DNA of 64,000 nucleotides from Phycomyces nitens (taxonomy: Eukaryota; Mucoromycota; Mucoromycetes; Mucorales; Phycomycetaceae), in NCBI GenBank assembly GCA_022702545.1, contig JAHRBC010000001.1, positions 9,362,001 to 9,426,000 of the forward strand, given 5' to 3'. Shown here in pieces: positions 22,891-34,833 of this stretch (positions are counted from its first letter, which is position 1; every line of letters begins with the position of its first letter). The notes under the pieces were generated by a model that saw nothing but the letters and a program-made list of their open reading frames with translations, had not been told where the DNA came from and made no database searches. The position numbers and the translations under genes were made by a program.

Positions 22891-23169
22891 TCTGCTTTAT
22901 CGGACTTTTTGAAAGTGACCTGTGGTCCGGAATCTAGTACCTGTTCCCAGTTTACGGAATAAAATGTTGGGTCCTGAAAAAGATATTCAAAGACTTTAAA
23001 TAAAATTTTCTTTTCTTTCGTATACTCATCTTGTAAGAACTAATCATCTATTGCATCTATTAGCCATTTCCCCGGAGATTACAAATACTTTATAGAACTC
23101 GCTTCATTATGAACCATATCAATAAAGAAACTATTTCTATCGACGGAAAAGAATAATATCCTGTTTAGC

Positions 23170-23839
23170 AAGCCCTCCCAACCCCACCTCCTAATGGCTA
23201 CCATGACATGACCATGGCAATTGGAAAGATGCAAGAGTATGCCCTTGCTAATAATTTTAGCCTGACAATCAAAGACCGTAAACTAACTCGAGTTTACTTG
23301 AAATGTTCCAAGGGTGTACAATATAAGAACACCCGCAAAATCAAAGACAAAGACAGAATAAGGATTCCATCGAGTGGAATGACTGGCTGCCCTTATCTCT
23401 TGAAGGTTTCCTACAAGAAGGGCATCAAAGGGTATCTTCCTTTGAAAGCCACTCATGATATTGAGGCATATCACAATCATCTTCTTGATGATGAGTGTCT
23501 AGAATCGACACTGAAAGGCATATTGTCAAAGGTGACTGTAGACGATGCCAGAGATATTCTGAAGCTTATTGGAACAAGGATAACTTCTTGTGACATCCAA
23601 AAAGTAATCAACGATGACACCACCCCTGGCCATAAGTTGTAAAAAAGTGACATTGACAATATGAAGGCTGAATTTTCTCGGGTTTCTGCCCCGTTGTTGA
23701 GAATGCTGCAACAAAACTTGTGAAGGCTATGGAACCAAAGGGATATCAAGTTCGCTACGATGTGCGCAAGAATGGGTCCCTCGAGAGGATTATGTTTACC
23801 CATCCAAAGATCCTGGATGTGGTGATCCAGCCTTATTAA
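23170..23839 (+). pseudogene. MULE (Mutator-like) transposase N-terminal relic with FAR1-type domain
   Basis: The first frame reads MQEYALANNFSLTIKDRKLT, then YLKCSKGVQ, TGCPYLLKVSYKKGIKGYLP and HNHLLDDE. This is the FAR1/WRKY-GCM1-like DNA-binding head of MULE transposases (C...C...HNH). A TAA at 23640 interrupts KL-KSDIDNM, and a frameshift near 23720 leads into GYQVRYDVRKNGSLERIMFT then HPKILDV, the block that normally precedes the DDE domain. The sequence then stops, so catalytic residues are absent. Relic of a transposon, not a host gene. Confidence 0.7.
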
Positions 23840-25997
23840 TGTATATTTTACATATACATAAGCTATAAGTACAGATTAGCTGAGAGCTAATAAGGTACGA
23901 TAGACGAAGTATAGCAATGCATCAGAATAATAGTAATATGGATGTTGAGCTCAGAAGCTTACTCCATCTAATATCTTAATGTGGTGAAAGACCTCACGTA
24001 TCAGGAAGTCCAAGATATTTTGTAACAGCACATTGAAAGAGTATATAAAGAGCGGAACATTTTGTATCTTAATAAAGACAAGCTTATATACAGTCTCAAA
24101 GTACTCACTTACTGTCTATATCTCCATTACTATTTTTATTGTTTTAATACCCTAAAACACAACAGTTCTGATATTGACAGCAACAATAGCAAAAACAATA
24201 CATCAATTCCTTCCGCCTCTTTCCCGCCTTTTGGCATTCCAAAAAACAACAAACGAACCATGCAACTACAAAATCTCTCCTAAATCATGTTAACAATAAT
24301 CACTGGACAACTGTCATCCTATCTAGAAACACTAAAAAATGGCCGACAATATCTTCACTGTTATTTCTTGGGTGTCAACGGAGTAATATTCCGGATAACT
24401 TTGATAGTTATTGGAATAGACTAAAAGAGATCAACAAGCATGATCGCAGAAATGTCATGCTTTCTCTTGCTCCATATCCAGATGAAATTGTTGGTCTTAC
24501 TGATATCAATTAATCTTTTTATATTTATCTCTCTTATTTTTTTTATTTCTTTTATTATTGCTTTTTATTATCAATATCATACATATCCTTTACTTTATTA
24601 GCTAGATTTACCTTGAATATATCAATTATATCAATTTGTTTCTTTGTATTAATCAATTACATCGCTCACAAGTTTAATGATCCTCTGTACTGCTTTTGCA
24701 TGAAGACTATTCGTGGAAATTCTTTTACTCTGCTAATTACAAACACAATCAACAAATTACAGCTCATAAATTAAGATTTATGGTACACTGATCGATCAAA
24801 ATCTCTTTGAGATATGCGATACATTGAGTATTCAAGTGATTATTCAATCATTTCAAGAGATACGTCAATGTAATTTTGGGCATAGATATCCATAATATAT
24901 TAAAGTGTATAAAGTAACTTTCATACGATTCTAATCACTCTATTATGAGAAAATAAATATAATATGTAAAAAATTTGGATTTTTTCAATGAGAAAATAAA
25001 ATGTATTTGGTTGTAGAATCAATTTCTTCTCATTCATTTTCTATGAAACTTTTAAAGTAGCTATTTATTAGTTATAGCTATTTGAATAGCTAATTTATTT
25101 GACTATTTCTACATATTTTTTATATTTTTTATATTTTTGATGAAATATCTCTTGAGCATATTGCAATGAAATACAAGAAAGACATTTTAAAACAAGAATC
25201 AAAATAAAAACCAAAACTAAAAACAGGTATCTTATGTAAAAAGAATATACCTATAACCATATAAACTTTTATAAAACTAAATACCCTCAATGTCATTCTG
25301 TTCATTATCAAAGTTTTCAGAAAATGTCAAATTTACATAGATTATTATTTTCTATTCATAAATCACATAAAATGATGAATATATGATTCTAGGTTCAGTT
25401 TAAGCCACAAAATGCTTATTCATCCACCAATAAATGTATTTCATTTGTCCACGGGATCTGAACACATCGCAATATCCGCAAATATTAGTTTTTTTTTAAA
25501 GATAAAGCCGTTTGAAGAAATGGACAAAGCCTTTGGTTTCTTTACCATAGTTACAATGAAAATAGCTAGTATGGCCCGAGTATAATATATCAATTTATTA
25601 TTATACACTATACCAACCATCTTATATACCCCAAATGTAAATGTGAGGTGCAATACGTATTCAATTTTGATCATAAAATTCATTGAAAAATATTTGCGAA
25701 ACTAATTAACATTTTTTTCCTGGTTTACAGTGGCACTGCATATCTTTTGATGCTACACAACATATCTCGATAGACTTTACCTTTGATAAACACTATAAAA
25801 AGCCTTAATATTTACGAATAAAGCAGCTATAATTATATTCGAATAAGTTTTCAAGAAATATACACTACGTTAAAATTTATGTTTAATAGAAATAATGACC
25901 AAAATCATTTCATTATGGAGCACGACATTTTGAAAACTTTTTAACTCAGATGACTCTGGATGGGAGCCGACGTTTCTCTGGACACGACGTTATAAGC
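23840..25997. other. AT-rich island without genes
   Basis: About 2.1 kb of low-GC DNA. Near 24040-24090 there is a TATA-like box (tatataaagagcgg) followed by an aataaa signal, an order seen in LTR promoters, but no paired LTR was found. Several degenerate cacgacgtt-like motifs lie at 25917-25990. No coding frame is convincing. Confidence 0.4.
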
Positions 25998-26273
25998 GGG
26001 CACGACGTTCCTTGATGGGGTATAGCATATTTAGACGTTATGGTGTCTGGACATTGTTGTTGAATTTTATATCACAATATATACTTAATGGTACTAAAAC
26101 ACATCAAGTGCATAAGCTACATTTAATATATCACTTGCATTATAAGTTAAAATCGTTTTTAAAGCATGTTATTTATAGAAGAAATGTTAAAGTCTTAGGG
26201 ACCCTATATATTTATTAGACAACGGACAGCAACTCGTAATTAAAATGTCCAGTGAAAGCAAAACGTCGTGCCC
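25998..26273. mobile_element. Small non-autonomous element with 12 bp perfect terminal inverted repeats
   Basis: gggcacgacgtt at 25998-26009 is matched exactly by aacgtcgtgccc at 26262-26273, enclosing 276 bp with no plausible coding capacity. Extra degenerate copies of the terminal motif lie just left (25917, 25962, 25980). The size and structure fit a MITE. The target duplication was not determined. Confidence 0.55.
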
Positions 26274-27045
26274 CTAATATTAGCAGTGTATTATATTATG
26301 CTTTTATGAGTGAGGATGTGGGGGGAGGCAGGGAGGCAGGGAGCTAGGAGTCGACGTCGATCTCATCTTGTAGTCGGGTGAAAAGAGAGCAGGAAAACGA
26401 GACAGCAGCAGATGTGAGAAAAGGAACTTGATCCGGGACAAATATCCAGTGGTGACGCCAGATAGCAAGCAGAATGTATCCAAAAATTGACGCTGCAGAA
26501 AGAGTGGAGTCGAGGGGAGGGGAGGGGGAAAAGGAAAACGAGCAAAGGTTGCCTCAAAGTCCGTCTGCAGTAATGACAGTACCAAAATAAGTCATCCACA
26601 GGGACGACCAGACAGAGGGTTTGGATGGACAGAAAAAAGAAAAAGTCAGATTCAAAACTCGGTATCTGTGACGTAAAATATCGTGACCTTTTTTTTTTGG
26701 TTTAGTGATTTGGTGCTTGAGATTATTGAAAGCAATCTGGATAGTATGTGATGTGGGATAATATTTAGCACCAAGTGTCATATATTTATATTATTACTTT
26801 TAGCCTAGAAGTTGAGCAGATAATTTCCCAGTAAATTTAAATAAGGATCCTGTGAACCTAACCCAGAGGATGCATAATTAGTAAGAGAAGTGTATTTGAT
26901 CCTTTCAAGAGGCTCTGATACGCTCCCATAAGGCTTGACTGAATAATAAGGTTTGAAATCCCGTAGTTCGCACGCTTTTCTGATATAAAGACATCTTCTA
27001 TTTAAATACGCGGTATTCTTCTTCTTCCCTATTCTAATCTTTCAA
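26274..27045. other. Intergenic, upstream of SSADH
   Basis: Includes a purine-rich stretch (gggggaggcagggaggcaggg near 26320-26341, and gaggggaggggagggggaaaag near 26513-26536). No gene was recognised. The final 100 bp should contain the SSADH promoter. Confidence 0.45.
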
Positions 27046-28969
27046 ATGATCAACGTTGTTGCTCATTCTTCATATCTCAGAGCCTGCCTCAATCCCTCCC
27101 GTACCCTTAAAAAGACAATGCTTTCCGCCCGCTCCCCTTTCCATTCAGCAGTAGGCGCTGTTGCTATCCCAAAGGTAAAGAAGACATATACTTTGCTGAC
27201 ATTAACATTCCAATTGACACCAAAAGCTCTCGGATCCCAGTCTGCTCCGTCATCGTGCCTTTGTCAACAATGAGTGGGTGACCGGTAACACAAGCGATGT
27301 ATTTGCCGTTCATGGTAAGTCTGGCATATCTTATCGCACCTATCCTTCAAAAAAAATTACTTGTGTTCATTTATTGTACGTTGCATTATAGATCCCGCTA
27401 CTTCCAAGGAGATCGGTCTCTTGCCCGACATGGGAACCCAAGAAACCAAGGACGCCATCAAGCACGCGTCCAATGCCTTCCAGACCTGGTCTCGCACCAC
27501 TGGCAAAACCCGCCATGACCTCTTGAAGAAGTGGTATGATGCCGTCATGGAAAACCAGGAGGATTTGGCTACCATTTTGACCTGGGAGAATGGAAAGACC
27601 ATTGGTGAGGCCCGTGGTGAGATTGCTTATGGCGCGACCTTTTTCGAATGGTTTGCCGAAGAAGCTGTCCGTACGTATGGTACCGTTATCCCCTCCCACA
27701 TGCCCAGCCAGCGCTTCGTAACCATTAAGCAGCCAGTTGGTGTGGTTGGCATTGTAACCCCTTGGAGTAAGTAAACCTCAATGGGACATTGTTCGAGAAT
27801 ATACCGCTCATTACACAATCTTTAGATTTCCCCAATGCCATGATTACCCGTAAGGTTGGTGCTGCTCTGGCAGCTGGTTGCACCGTCGTCATTAAGCCCG
27901 GTGCCGAAACACCTTACTCGGCCCTGGCTCTTTGTGAGCTTGCCCAGCGTGTTGGTATTCCCGCTGGTGTAGTCAATGTTGTCACTACTCACAAGCACGT
28001 TGCTGATGTTGGCAAGGAATTGTGCCTTAACCCTACAATCAAGAAGATCTCTTTTACTGGATCTGTAAGTATACTTGTTTAACAATGACAAATGGTTGCT
28101 GACAAATACATCATATAGACCCAAGTTGGTAAGCTCCTGATGTCCCAGGCTTCGTCTACCATGAAAAAGGTCTCTATGGAACTCGGTGGAAATGCCGCCT
28201 TTATCGTGTTTGACGATGCTGACATTGAAGCTGCTGTTGAAGGTAAAGACTATATTTTTATAAGGAAACCGTTAATGAACTGTGTATAATATATAGGCGC
28301 CCTTGCTTCCAAGTACAGAGGTACCGGACAGACCTGTGTGTGCGCCAACCGTATCTATGTTCAAAAGGGTGTCTATGACAAGTTTGCTCATCGTTTAGCC
28401 GAAAAGGTCCGTGAGTTCAAGGTCGGACATGGCTTCAGTATCGAGACCACACACGGCCCAATGATCAACGAAAAGGCTACCGAAAAGGTCAAACACCACA
28501 TTCAAGATGCACTTTCCAAGGGTGCCAAGCTCTTGGTTGGTGGCAAGCACTTGGGTGGAAGTTTCTTTGAGCCCACTGTATTGACTGGAATGACCAAGGA
28601 CATGGCTGTGTCTGATGAAGAGACCTTTGGTCCTATTGCTGCCCTGTACGAGTTTAATACTGAAGAGGATGTCATTAACGCTGCAAACGACACTCCATTT
28701 GGTTTGGCCGGCTACTTCTTCTCTAGAGACATTGGACGTGTCTGGAGAGTGGCTGAGAAGCTGGAGACTGGCATGGTTGGTGTCAACACTGGTATTATCT
28801 CCAACTGCTATGCTCCATTTGGTGGTGTAAAGGAGAGTGGTGTCGGAAGAGAAGGTAAGGATAACAAGTATAAATGGCCTGGGATTTTTTATTAAATACC
28901 TTTATAGGCTCTCTTCATGGTATTGATGATTACATGAACATCAAGTACATCAACATGGGTGGTATCTAG
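27046..28969 (+). CDS. Succinate-semialdehyde dehydrogenase, mitochondrial
   Basis: NAD(P)-dependent aldehyde dehydrogenase oxidising succinic semialdehyde to succinate, the last step of the GABA shunt. The start at 27046 yields an Arg/Ser-rich, acid-free leader ([15 protein letters not shown]...[10 protein letters not shown]), a good mitochondrial presequence. Exon 2 reads [20 protein letters not shown], the SSADH signature opening (DPSLLR). Later: [20 protein letters not shown] (spliced at 27766/27826), [53 protein letters not shown] (catalytic Glu), [20 protein letters not shown] (catalytic Cys), [14 protein letters not shown], and [20 protein letters not shown]. About seven short introns. 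Ends at 28969 with INMGGI. Everything needed for catalysis is intact. Confidence 0.95.
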
Positions 28970-29213
28970 ATCCCAAACAAAAAACAACAACAAAAATAAC
29001 TCCTTTTTACCCTTCCACCTTCCATTGTATTCCTTTTAAAAAACAATATAGTTCTCAAGACATGAAAATAATAAAAATGTAATAAAATCAACTGTTTCAA
29101 ATATCATTTTTGTGTGTATGGGATGAGTCTTAAACCTTGAGGGTCGGCCCTGTTGTTGTTCCTAATCTGCCTTTATTAAAACATCGCTTCATCTCTAACG
29201 CTTTCCTTTTTCA

Positions 29214-30692
29214 ATGACTATTTCACGTCTATCTCTCAGATATCTTCAAGGCAGCCGTCGCACATGGATGGTATAAGCCATACTCTTAAATACACACGAC
29301 ACCTTTATGCCTAACCTGCTTGAGAACATGTAGAGTACAGCTGGTATTGAGCGATCCCACCGTGCCATTCTGTTTCCCGGTAAGATTCATGCAATGGAAT
29401 GTCGCATCCAATTCCTGCCAACACATTTTGTAATTTCAGGACAAGGATCCCAGTTTATTGGAATGGGTCGAGATCTCTACCATCTCTATCCACGGTCTGC
29501 AAAGCTGGTGTTTGATGAGGTCGATGAAGCTCTAGGCTATGGGCTACGTGCATTGATTTTTCAGGGACAGCAGGTAAAAAGGCAAATGATGAATGCGATT
29601 GGATAAGCCAACCAATTTGTCATGTTTTCCCCCCACACAATCAGGAAGTACTCAAGTTGACCGAGAATGCTCAACCGGCTATTTTGACAACCTCGATTGC
29701 TATGCTTCGAGTACTGGAGATCGAATTTGGATTTGATGTGGCCAAGGCATGTAATTATGCCCTGGGACACTCATTGGGCGAATACAGTGCCTTGGTAGCC
29801 ACTCGCTCAATGTCTCTCACAGATGCTGTTCGGTTGGTCCGTTTGAGAGGTGAGGCCATGACCCGAGCAGTGTCATCAAAGAATCTCCAGACAGCAATGT
29901 CAGCGCTTGTGGTTCGCAAGGGTCGCTTGCCAGAACTAGAGGAAGCCATCAAGGAAATCAATGACCAATTGCCAACGGGTGAACTTGTGGCTCTGGCCAA
30001 CATAAACAGTGTAAGGGAATAGCTGTACTTTGGGAATCTAGGAACTGATCTTTTTTGGGATCTAGTCATTCCAGGTGGTTATCAGTGGTACAAGTAAAGG
30101 TGTAGATGAAGCCTCGCGTATTCTTCAAGAAAAACGATTTGCAGCCCGTGCTGTTGACCTTCCAGTCTCGTAAGGATTGATTTTGTACACCTTACACATT
30201 GCTTATATAGCAAATGACTTTTAGGGCACCGTTCCATTGTTCATTAATGAAGGAGGCTGCTCAGGTGATGGAAGATGCATTACAGAACGTGGTATTTAAA
30301 GAGCCATGTGTAAACGTGATTTCCAATGTCACTGCCAGACCTGTAAGGCTATTTTGTATTCAATATCTGGCCACTAATGTACCATAGTATGTCAATGTCG
30401 ATGAGATCCCAAAGCTGCTGGTCAACCAGATCACTTCTACTGTAGAATGGCAGCGTAGTATTCACTATTGCAAGGGTGAGGATGTCGAAGAGTTTCTGTG
30501 CTTTGGGCCTGGAAAGGTGCTGGCAAATTTATTGAAAAAGGAATACCCCCTCGATTGTGTAAAGTAAGTTATAGCATGATCATCTTACGGTGCACAATAG
30601 TTAAATCAAGCTTTCTTGTGTATATTTTAAATAGGTCCATCACTAGTGCTGACGATATCCTTCGCCACACCGAGGAATACAGTAGTAAATGA
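29214..30692 (+). CDS. MCT1: Malonyl-CoA:ACP transacylase, mitochondrial
   Basis: Loads malonyl units onto acyl carrier protein in mitochondrial (type II) fatty-acid synthesis, which feeds lipoate. The start at 29214 gives MTISRLSLRYLQGSRRTW, an Arg-rich presequence. The domain follows: HRAILFPGQGSQFIGMGRDL (FPGQGSQ), LTENAQPAILTTSIAMLRVL, CNYALGHSLGEYSALVATRS (GHSLGEY, nucleophilic Ser), VRLRGEAMTRAV (catalytic Arg), NSFQVVISGTSKGVDEA, PFHCSLMKEAAQVMEDAL (catalytic His), NVTARP and CFGPGKVLANLLKKEYP. Eight short introns. Ends at 30692. A 2 kb neighbour is a FabG-type reductase, but no physical operon exists in this eukaryote. Confidence 0.94.
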
Positions 30693-30754
30693 TTAAGAAT
30701 ACTAGAAAAAGGCTCGTTTCCAGACTATGTATATTATTATATTAATGAACAGAA

Positions 30755-32329
30755 TCATTGGTTTGCTCGCAACATATACACAAGCACTTTATCCTTTGAA
30801 CTGCAACTCCAAAATAAACCCTTGAGGGAAGTCTTTGACTGGCTGTGGATTTTATCCGCTGAATACTCCCATTTGCCTAGATAACGAATAGGCAGCCCTG
30901 CCATAACGGGCTGTGCACGCTGACCTGTCTTGAGATGGACTACGTCTACACTCTCACGACAAAACCCGACTGCACACCAATCATTGGCCTCCAGTTCCAT
31001 AAACTCAATGTGCTCTGGCTCATCTTGCCATACCCAAGATTGAGTAGAAAATAACCCACCCGAAATATCCAGAATAAAGCTCTGTTTTCCAAGAGTAGCA
31101 AAAAATAATCTAGGTGCGGAGGTGGACGGTAGGACGACCGGATCAGGGGATTCAGAAGGTGCTGTAGACACAACTGTGGCATATGTAGGAGGAATCGAAT
31201 ATTCTGTGGTTACAGACGTGGCTGGTAGATTGTCAGGGTAAAAGGGCAATTGGACCAACGATGACCACTGGATAAGTGGGCAAGGCGTAGGGTTGGAAGG
31301 ACGCATGAAGGACAGTGGAATTGTTGGAGAACGTGGGCTGTGGTTGGTGTTGTTATGGGATGTGGTACTTGTCGAGATATTGAGCTGTTCACGCTGCCAG
31401 CCTGTTTTGTAGAGCTCCTCGACTTGCTCTTTGATTTCAAACATGTAGACACGATTGTCCCGTAGATCAATGACACTTGCCTCACTTGGGAACACTGGCA
31501 AGATCAGTCGTAAACTAGAACGGTCATCAGCAAACGAAATCGAAACAGGCTTCTTGGGCAGCCAGTAGTTCTTGAGACGAGAGAACAGCTCCAATTGATC
31601 GCCTTGTTTTCGCTGCCATATTGCCAATTCGTTCTTGTGCAGTACGGTTACAAATACAGACGTACGGGTGTGGTAGGCATACAATCCCAATGCATCCTTG
31701 GAATCGGGAAACTTGTAGTAGCATTCGAGAAGGCCGTCTGAACAACCAAGATTATCACTGCTGATGCTGTTTCTTATTATATTCATTCTGCTGATATTAT
31801 TACTCGGCTTCTTTAGGGTTGTAGATGAGTTCTGCCAAGCGTCGACGGTTGGGATAGCTTTTTCTGCCGGGAAAAAGGACGAGTTGAGTCCAATAGTTGT
31901 ACAACATAGTTTGAGGATTGCATCTAGTGAATAACAACGGACTTGCTTATATCGACCAGCAATAATAAGCAAGGTTCGACAGGATTCCAAGACAAGCATG
32001 TCCCGAGCTCTTATTCTAATGAGTGGTTTTGGTTTGCTCTCAGTCGGCAAATGGATGACTTGAATGCCATGGACAGCATGTCCTAATAACAAGAACTGAT
32101 TATCAAGAACACAGCTACATTCATAGCATGTCTGGGATACGGCTGTGGATGCTACAAGTCTTAATTCGAGCCGAGAAAGATCAGGTACCAATCTGTCTGG
32201 CTAGACAAGTGGTTAAGATGAGTTTGGTATTGATCGATAGGAATGTACAAACTTTACCACTCGATCGGCAGATGGGGATTGTGGATGAATATATTCAGGG
32301 GTGTAAGGCGGAGGAGGCACGGACGGCAT
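30755..32329 (-). CDS. CNH-like domain protein
   Basis: About 500 residues. The short first exon (32329-32270) reads MPSVPPPPYTPEYIHPQSPS, a proline-rich head ending at a GTAAAG donor; the acceptor lies before RLVPDLSRLELRLV near 32196. The rest is one long exon. The pattern of beta strands, for example NQFLLLGHAVHGIQVIHL, LVLESCRTLLIIAGRYKQVR with CYSLDAIL, and TRTSVFVTVLHKNELAIWQR, followed by a disordered Ser/Pro stretch and FFATLGKQSFILDISGGLFS and WCAVGFCRESVDVVHLKTGQ, resembles a citron-homology (CNH) beta-propeller as in Rom1/2-type RhoGEFs, MAP4K or Vps39. There is no kinase or GEF domain. A membrane-traffic or Rho role is therefore inference. It converges with MCT1 and leaves only 62 bp between stops. 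Confidence 0.6.
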
Positions 32330-32689
32330 GGTGAGTCTAGTAAGAGGGGGGGTGTCCATACTAAGGGACCTTGGGTCAGACTGACCAAGTGATAATTATT
32401 GTGAAAGGAATGAAGGTACAATATCCATGTTATGTTATTTATATTAAAATAATAATAATAATAATAATAATTAAATATATAAAAATAAAAAATAAAGACA
32501 AATTTCACTGCACATATCTTGATCGCTAAATATTGTTCTTTTGCTACATAACCAAATGCTGCTAAGCCCAAGGTGAGTGTAACAGGCTGATTTGGAAGCT
32601 TGACATTCAATTGGAATTGCAATCCAGGTATTCAAGTCTTTTTTTTTTATTATTATTATTATTTCTATTTTACAAACTTGAGAATATGA

Positions 32690-33819
32690 TTAGATACCAC
32701 GACCACCAGTAACCTCGAGGGTGTGGCCAGTAACATAGCTAGACAATGGAGTGCAGAGCATAAGAACAGAGCCAGCAACCTCATCAGCATTTCCAGCACG
32801 GCCGAGAGGAATATCAGCAAAAGGGTTGACAGGAGCCGCCTTGGCAGCACCGGTGGGAATACCAAGAGCGACCTTTTGGCCATTGATCTCAATAGCAGCA
32901 CCAGACTCCTTGGCACGAGTAAGACGGGTGTCAACCCAGCCAAAGGCAACAGTGTTGGCACGGACGCCAAAACCTCCCCACTCCTTTGCAATGGTCTTGG
33001 TGAGACCAACAATACCGGCCTTTGCGGTGGCATAATTGGCCTGGCCAACATTACCGTGGAGTCCAGAGGTAGAAGAGACGTTGATGATGCACTTGTTCTC
33101 TCCATCCTTCTTGCGCTATAGAAAAGATATGAGTATCCAGATATTCTATCTTTTCTTGATACATACAAGGTACTTTGAAGCAGCACGGATGATCTTAAAG
33201 GGGGCAGTGTTGTGGACGGCCAACATAAGATCCCACTGCTTGTCAGTGATCTTGTGAATCATGCCATCGTAGGTGAAACCAGCATTGTTGACAATGTGGT
33301 TGATCTTTCCAAAGGCCCTGTTGAGGTTTCTGCATGAGAACCTGGATTAAACAACAAGGATGGACTTACTTGACAGTGCCCTCGATGAGATTCTCGGGGA
33401 AGGCAGGGTCAGTAATGTCACCAGAGATAGCGATGGCCTTTCCACCAGCAGCATTGATATCAGAAGCAACCTGGTTAGCCTTGGCTGTGGTGTAAAAAGA
33501 AAAAGAAAAAAAAAGAGAGATTAGGTCAAGTAGACGAGCATTTTTATTTGTTGTTTTACCAGCATCAATATCTGTCACAACAACAAGGGCGCCCTCACGA
33601 GCAAACATTTCAGCACAGCTCTTTCCAATACCCTGGCTATTATTTTTGATGATTTATATTTATTTTGCATTCTGGTTAGATTTTTACCCTAATAGGCTTT
33701 GCTGTATTACTGTCTTACCCAGAACCGGTGATAATGGCAACTTCACCAGCCAAGAGACCCTTGGGGAAGTTACCGGACAAGTGGCCCTGAATAGTAGACA
33801 GACGGTCGGCAGCAGACAT
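32690..33819 (-). CDS. Short-chain dehydrogenase/reductase, 3-oxoacyl-ACP reductase-like
   Basis: NAD(P)-dependent reductase of the classical SDR family, closest in pattern to FabG. Start at 33819: MSAADRLSTIQGHLSGNFPK, then GEVAIITGS joined to GQGIGKSCAEMF (glycine-rich GxxxGxG). Asp of VVVTDIDA sits after beta 2, suggesting NAD preference. NHIVNNAGFTYDGMI gives the NNAG motif, CIINVSSTSGLHGNVGQANY then ATAKAG gives the Ser-Tyr-Lys triad, and RANTVAFGWVDT is the family's post-catalytic loop. It ends VTGHTLEVTGGRGI at 32690. Four introns. No mitochondrial presequence or peroxisomal SKL end is seen, so it is probably cytosolic. The exact substrate is not decidable; 3-oxoacyl reductase or 3-hydroxyacyl dehydrogenase are possible. 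Confidence 0.85.
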
Positions 33820-34833
33820 TGTTTTGTATGATAAAGAGAAAGAGAAAGAAGGAAAGAGAGAAACTGTGGGGAACGGGCGTACTTATACGTTTATCCAATA
33901 ACGCCTATTTCCTGCTTGTCAGCAGCTATTACTATGATTTCTAAATAAATATAAGTTTCGATAAAATAATCATTTAAAACTCCTAAAATGTAAAATAAAA
34001 AGATCTATTGGCTAATTAAAAAAGTATGTTTTCTCCGGGGTTCCCACAAAAATAATGAGAAGTTTAACATCCGACAGAAAGTGAAAATGAAAATCACGTC
34101 TTTGCATTACATGCTGCTCTGCAAGTATTATTACTAGAGATCTAGATGATGATGATTATGATGATGAGTTGTAGAATCCGGTATGAGTAAGCCGATTCAG
34201 CATCATTAGACCCAAAAAAAAACAACTTGCTTAAAGTTATATTCAACTCTATGCATTCTTGCTCGATAAACCATCTCTAAAGACATTATTATATAATATA
34301 CATCGAATGAATCTATTGATAAATCAGTACTTTATACCGGCATCTGTCTTTGATATATATACGATCTGTCATTGGCATTGAATATCATGTAACCCAAAAG
34401 ATGTTGTATTCCACTCAATGAATGGCAAAATCCAACTATTTAATCCTTCATGCACCTGGTACTCTTGCCCTTTACAACCAACCATATATCTCAATATACC
34501 CCCAGCTTTGGCTACTTGGAATATTATAACTGACATTGGTACCCTTGATAGTATTTGTCTAGCTTTGACTTGATATATAAACTCCCTGCCATAAGGTTCA
34601 TCCAGATAGTATACCAGAGTGTTGATTGTAGCCTTCAAAGGCCCAACTCATCGTTCCCACACACACACACAATCCCAGACCATGACCGAACCACCGCCAA
34701 ACTTTATTGACATGATACAATATTTTTTATACTTTTTTTTTAAATTAAAAAGCCCCAAACCCTCCTAGATTCTGATAAAAACATAAGCACATAATCACCC
34801 CACATGTGATTCCATCTTTGTTTTCTTGGGCGT
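33820..34833. other. Intergenic, AT-rich
   Basis: Contains GA-rich and GAT repeats (about 34147-34168) and a CA repeat near 34661. A minus-strand frame of 89 codons (34369-34638) has ordinary codon use but no family signature and is left as unsupported. No RNA gene was recognised. Confidence 0.4.

Noticed and set aside
24040..24160. Possible solo LTR (TATA-like box then aataaa)
   Set aside because: No paired repeat, no TG...CA ends and no primer-binding site could be established.
26304..26781. Overlapping minus-strand frames rich in Ser/Phe/Pro
   Set aside because: Driven by purine-rich tracts on the plus strand, with no domain or splice support.
34369..34638. 89-codon minus-strand frame
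   Set aside because: Ordinary composition but no motif, no neighbour support and no splice context. Left as unsupported.
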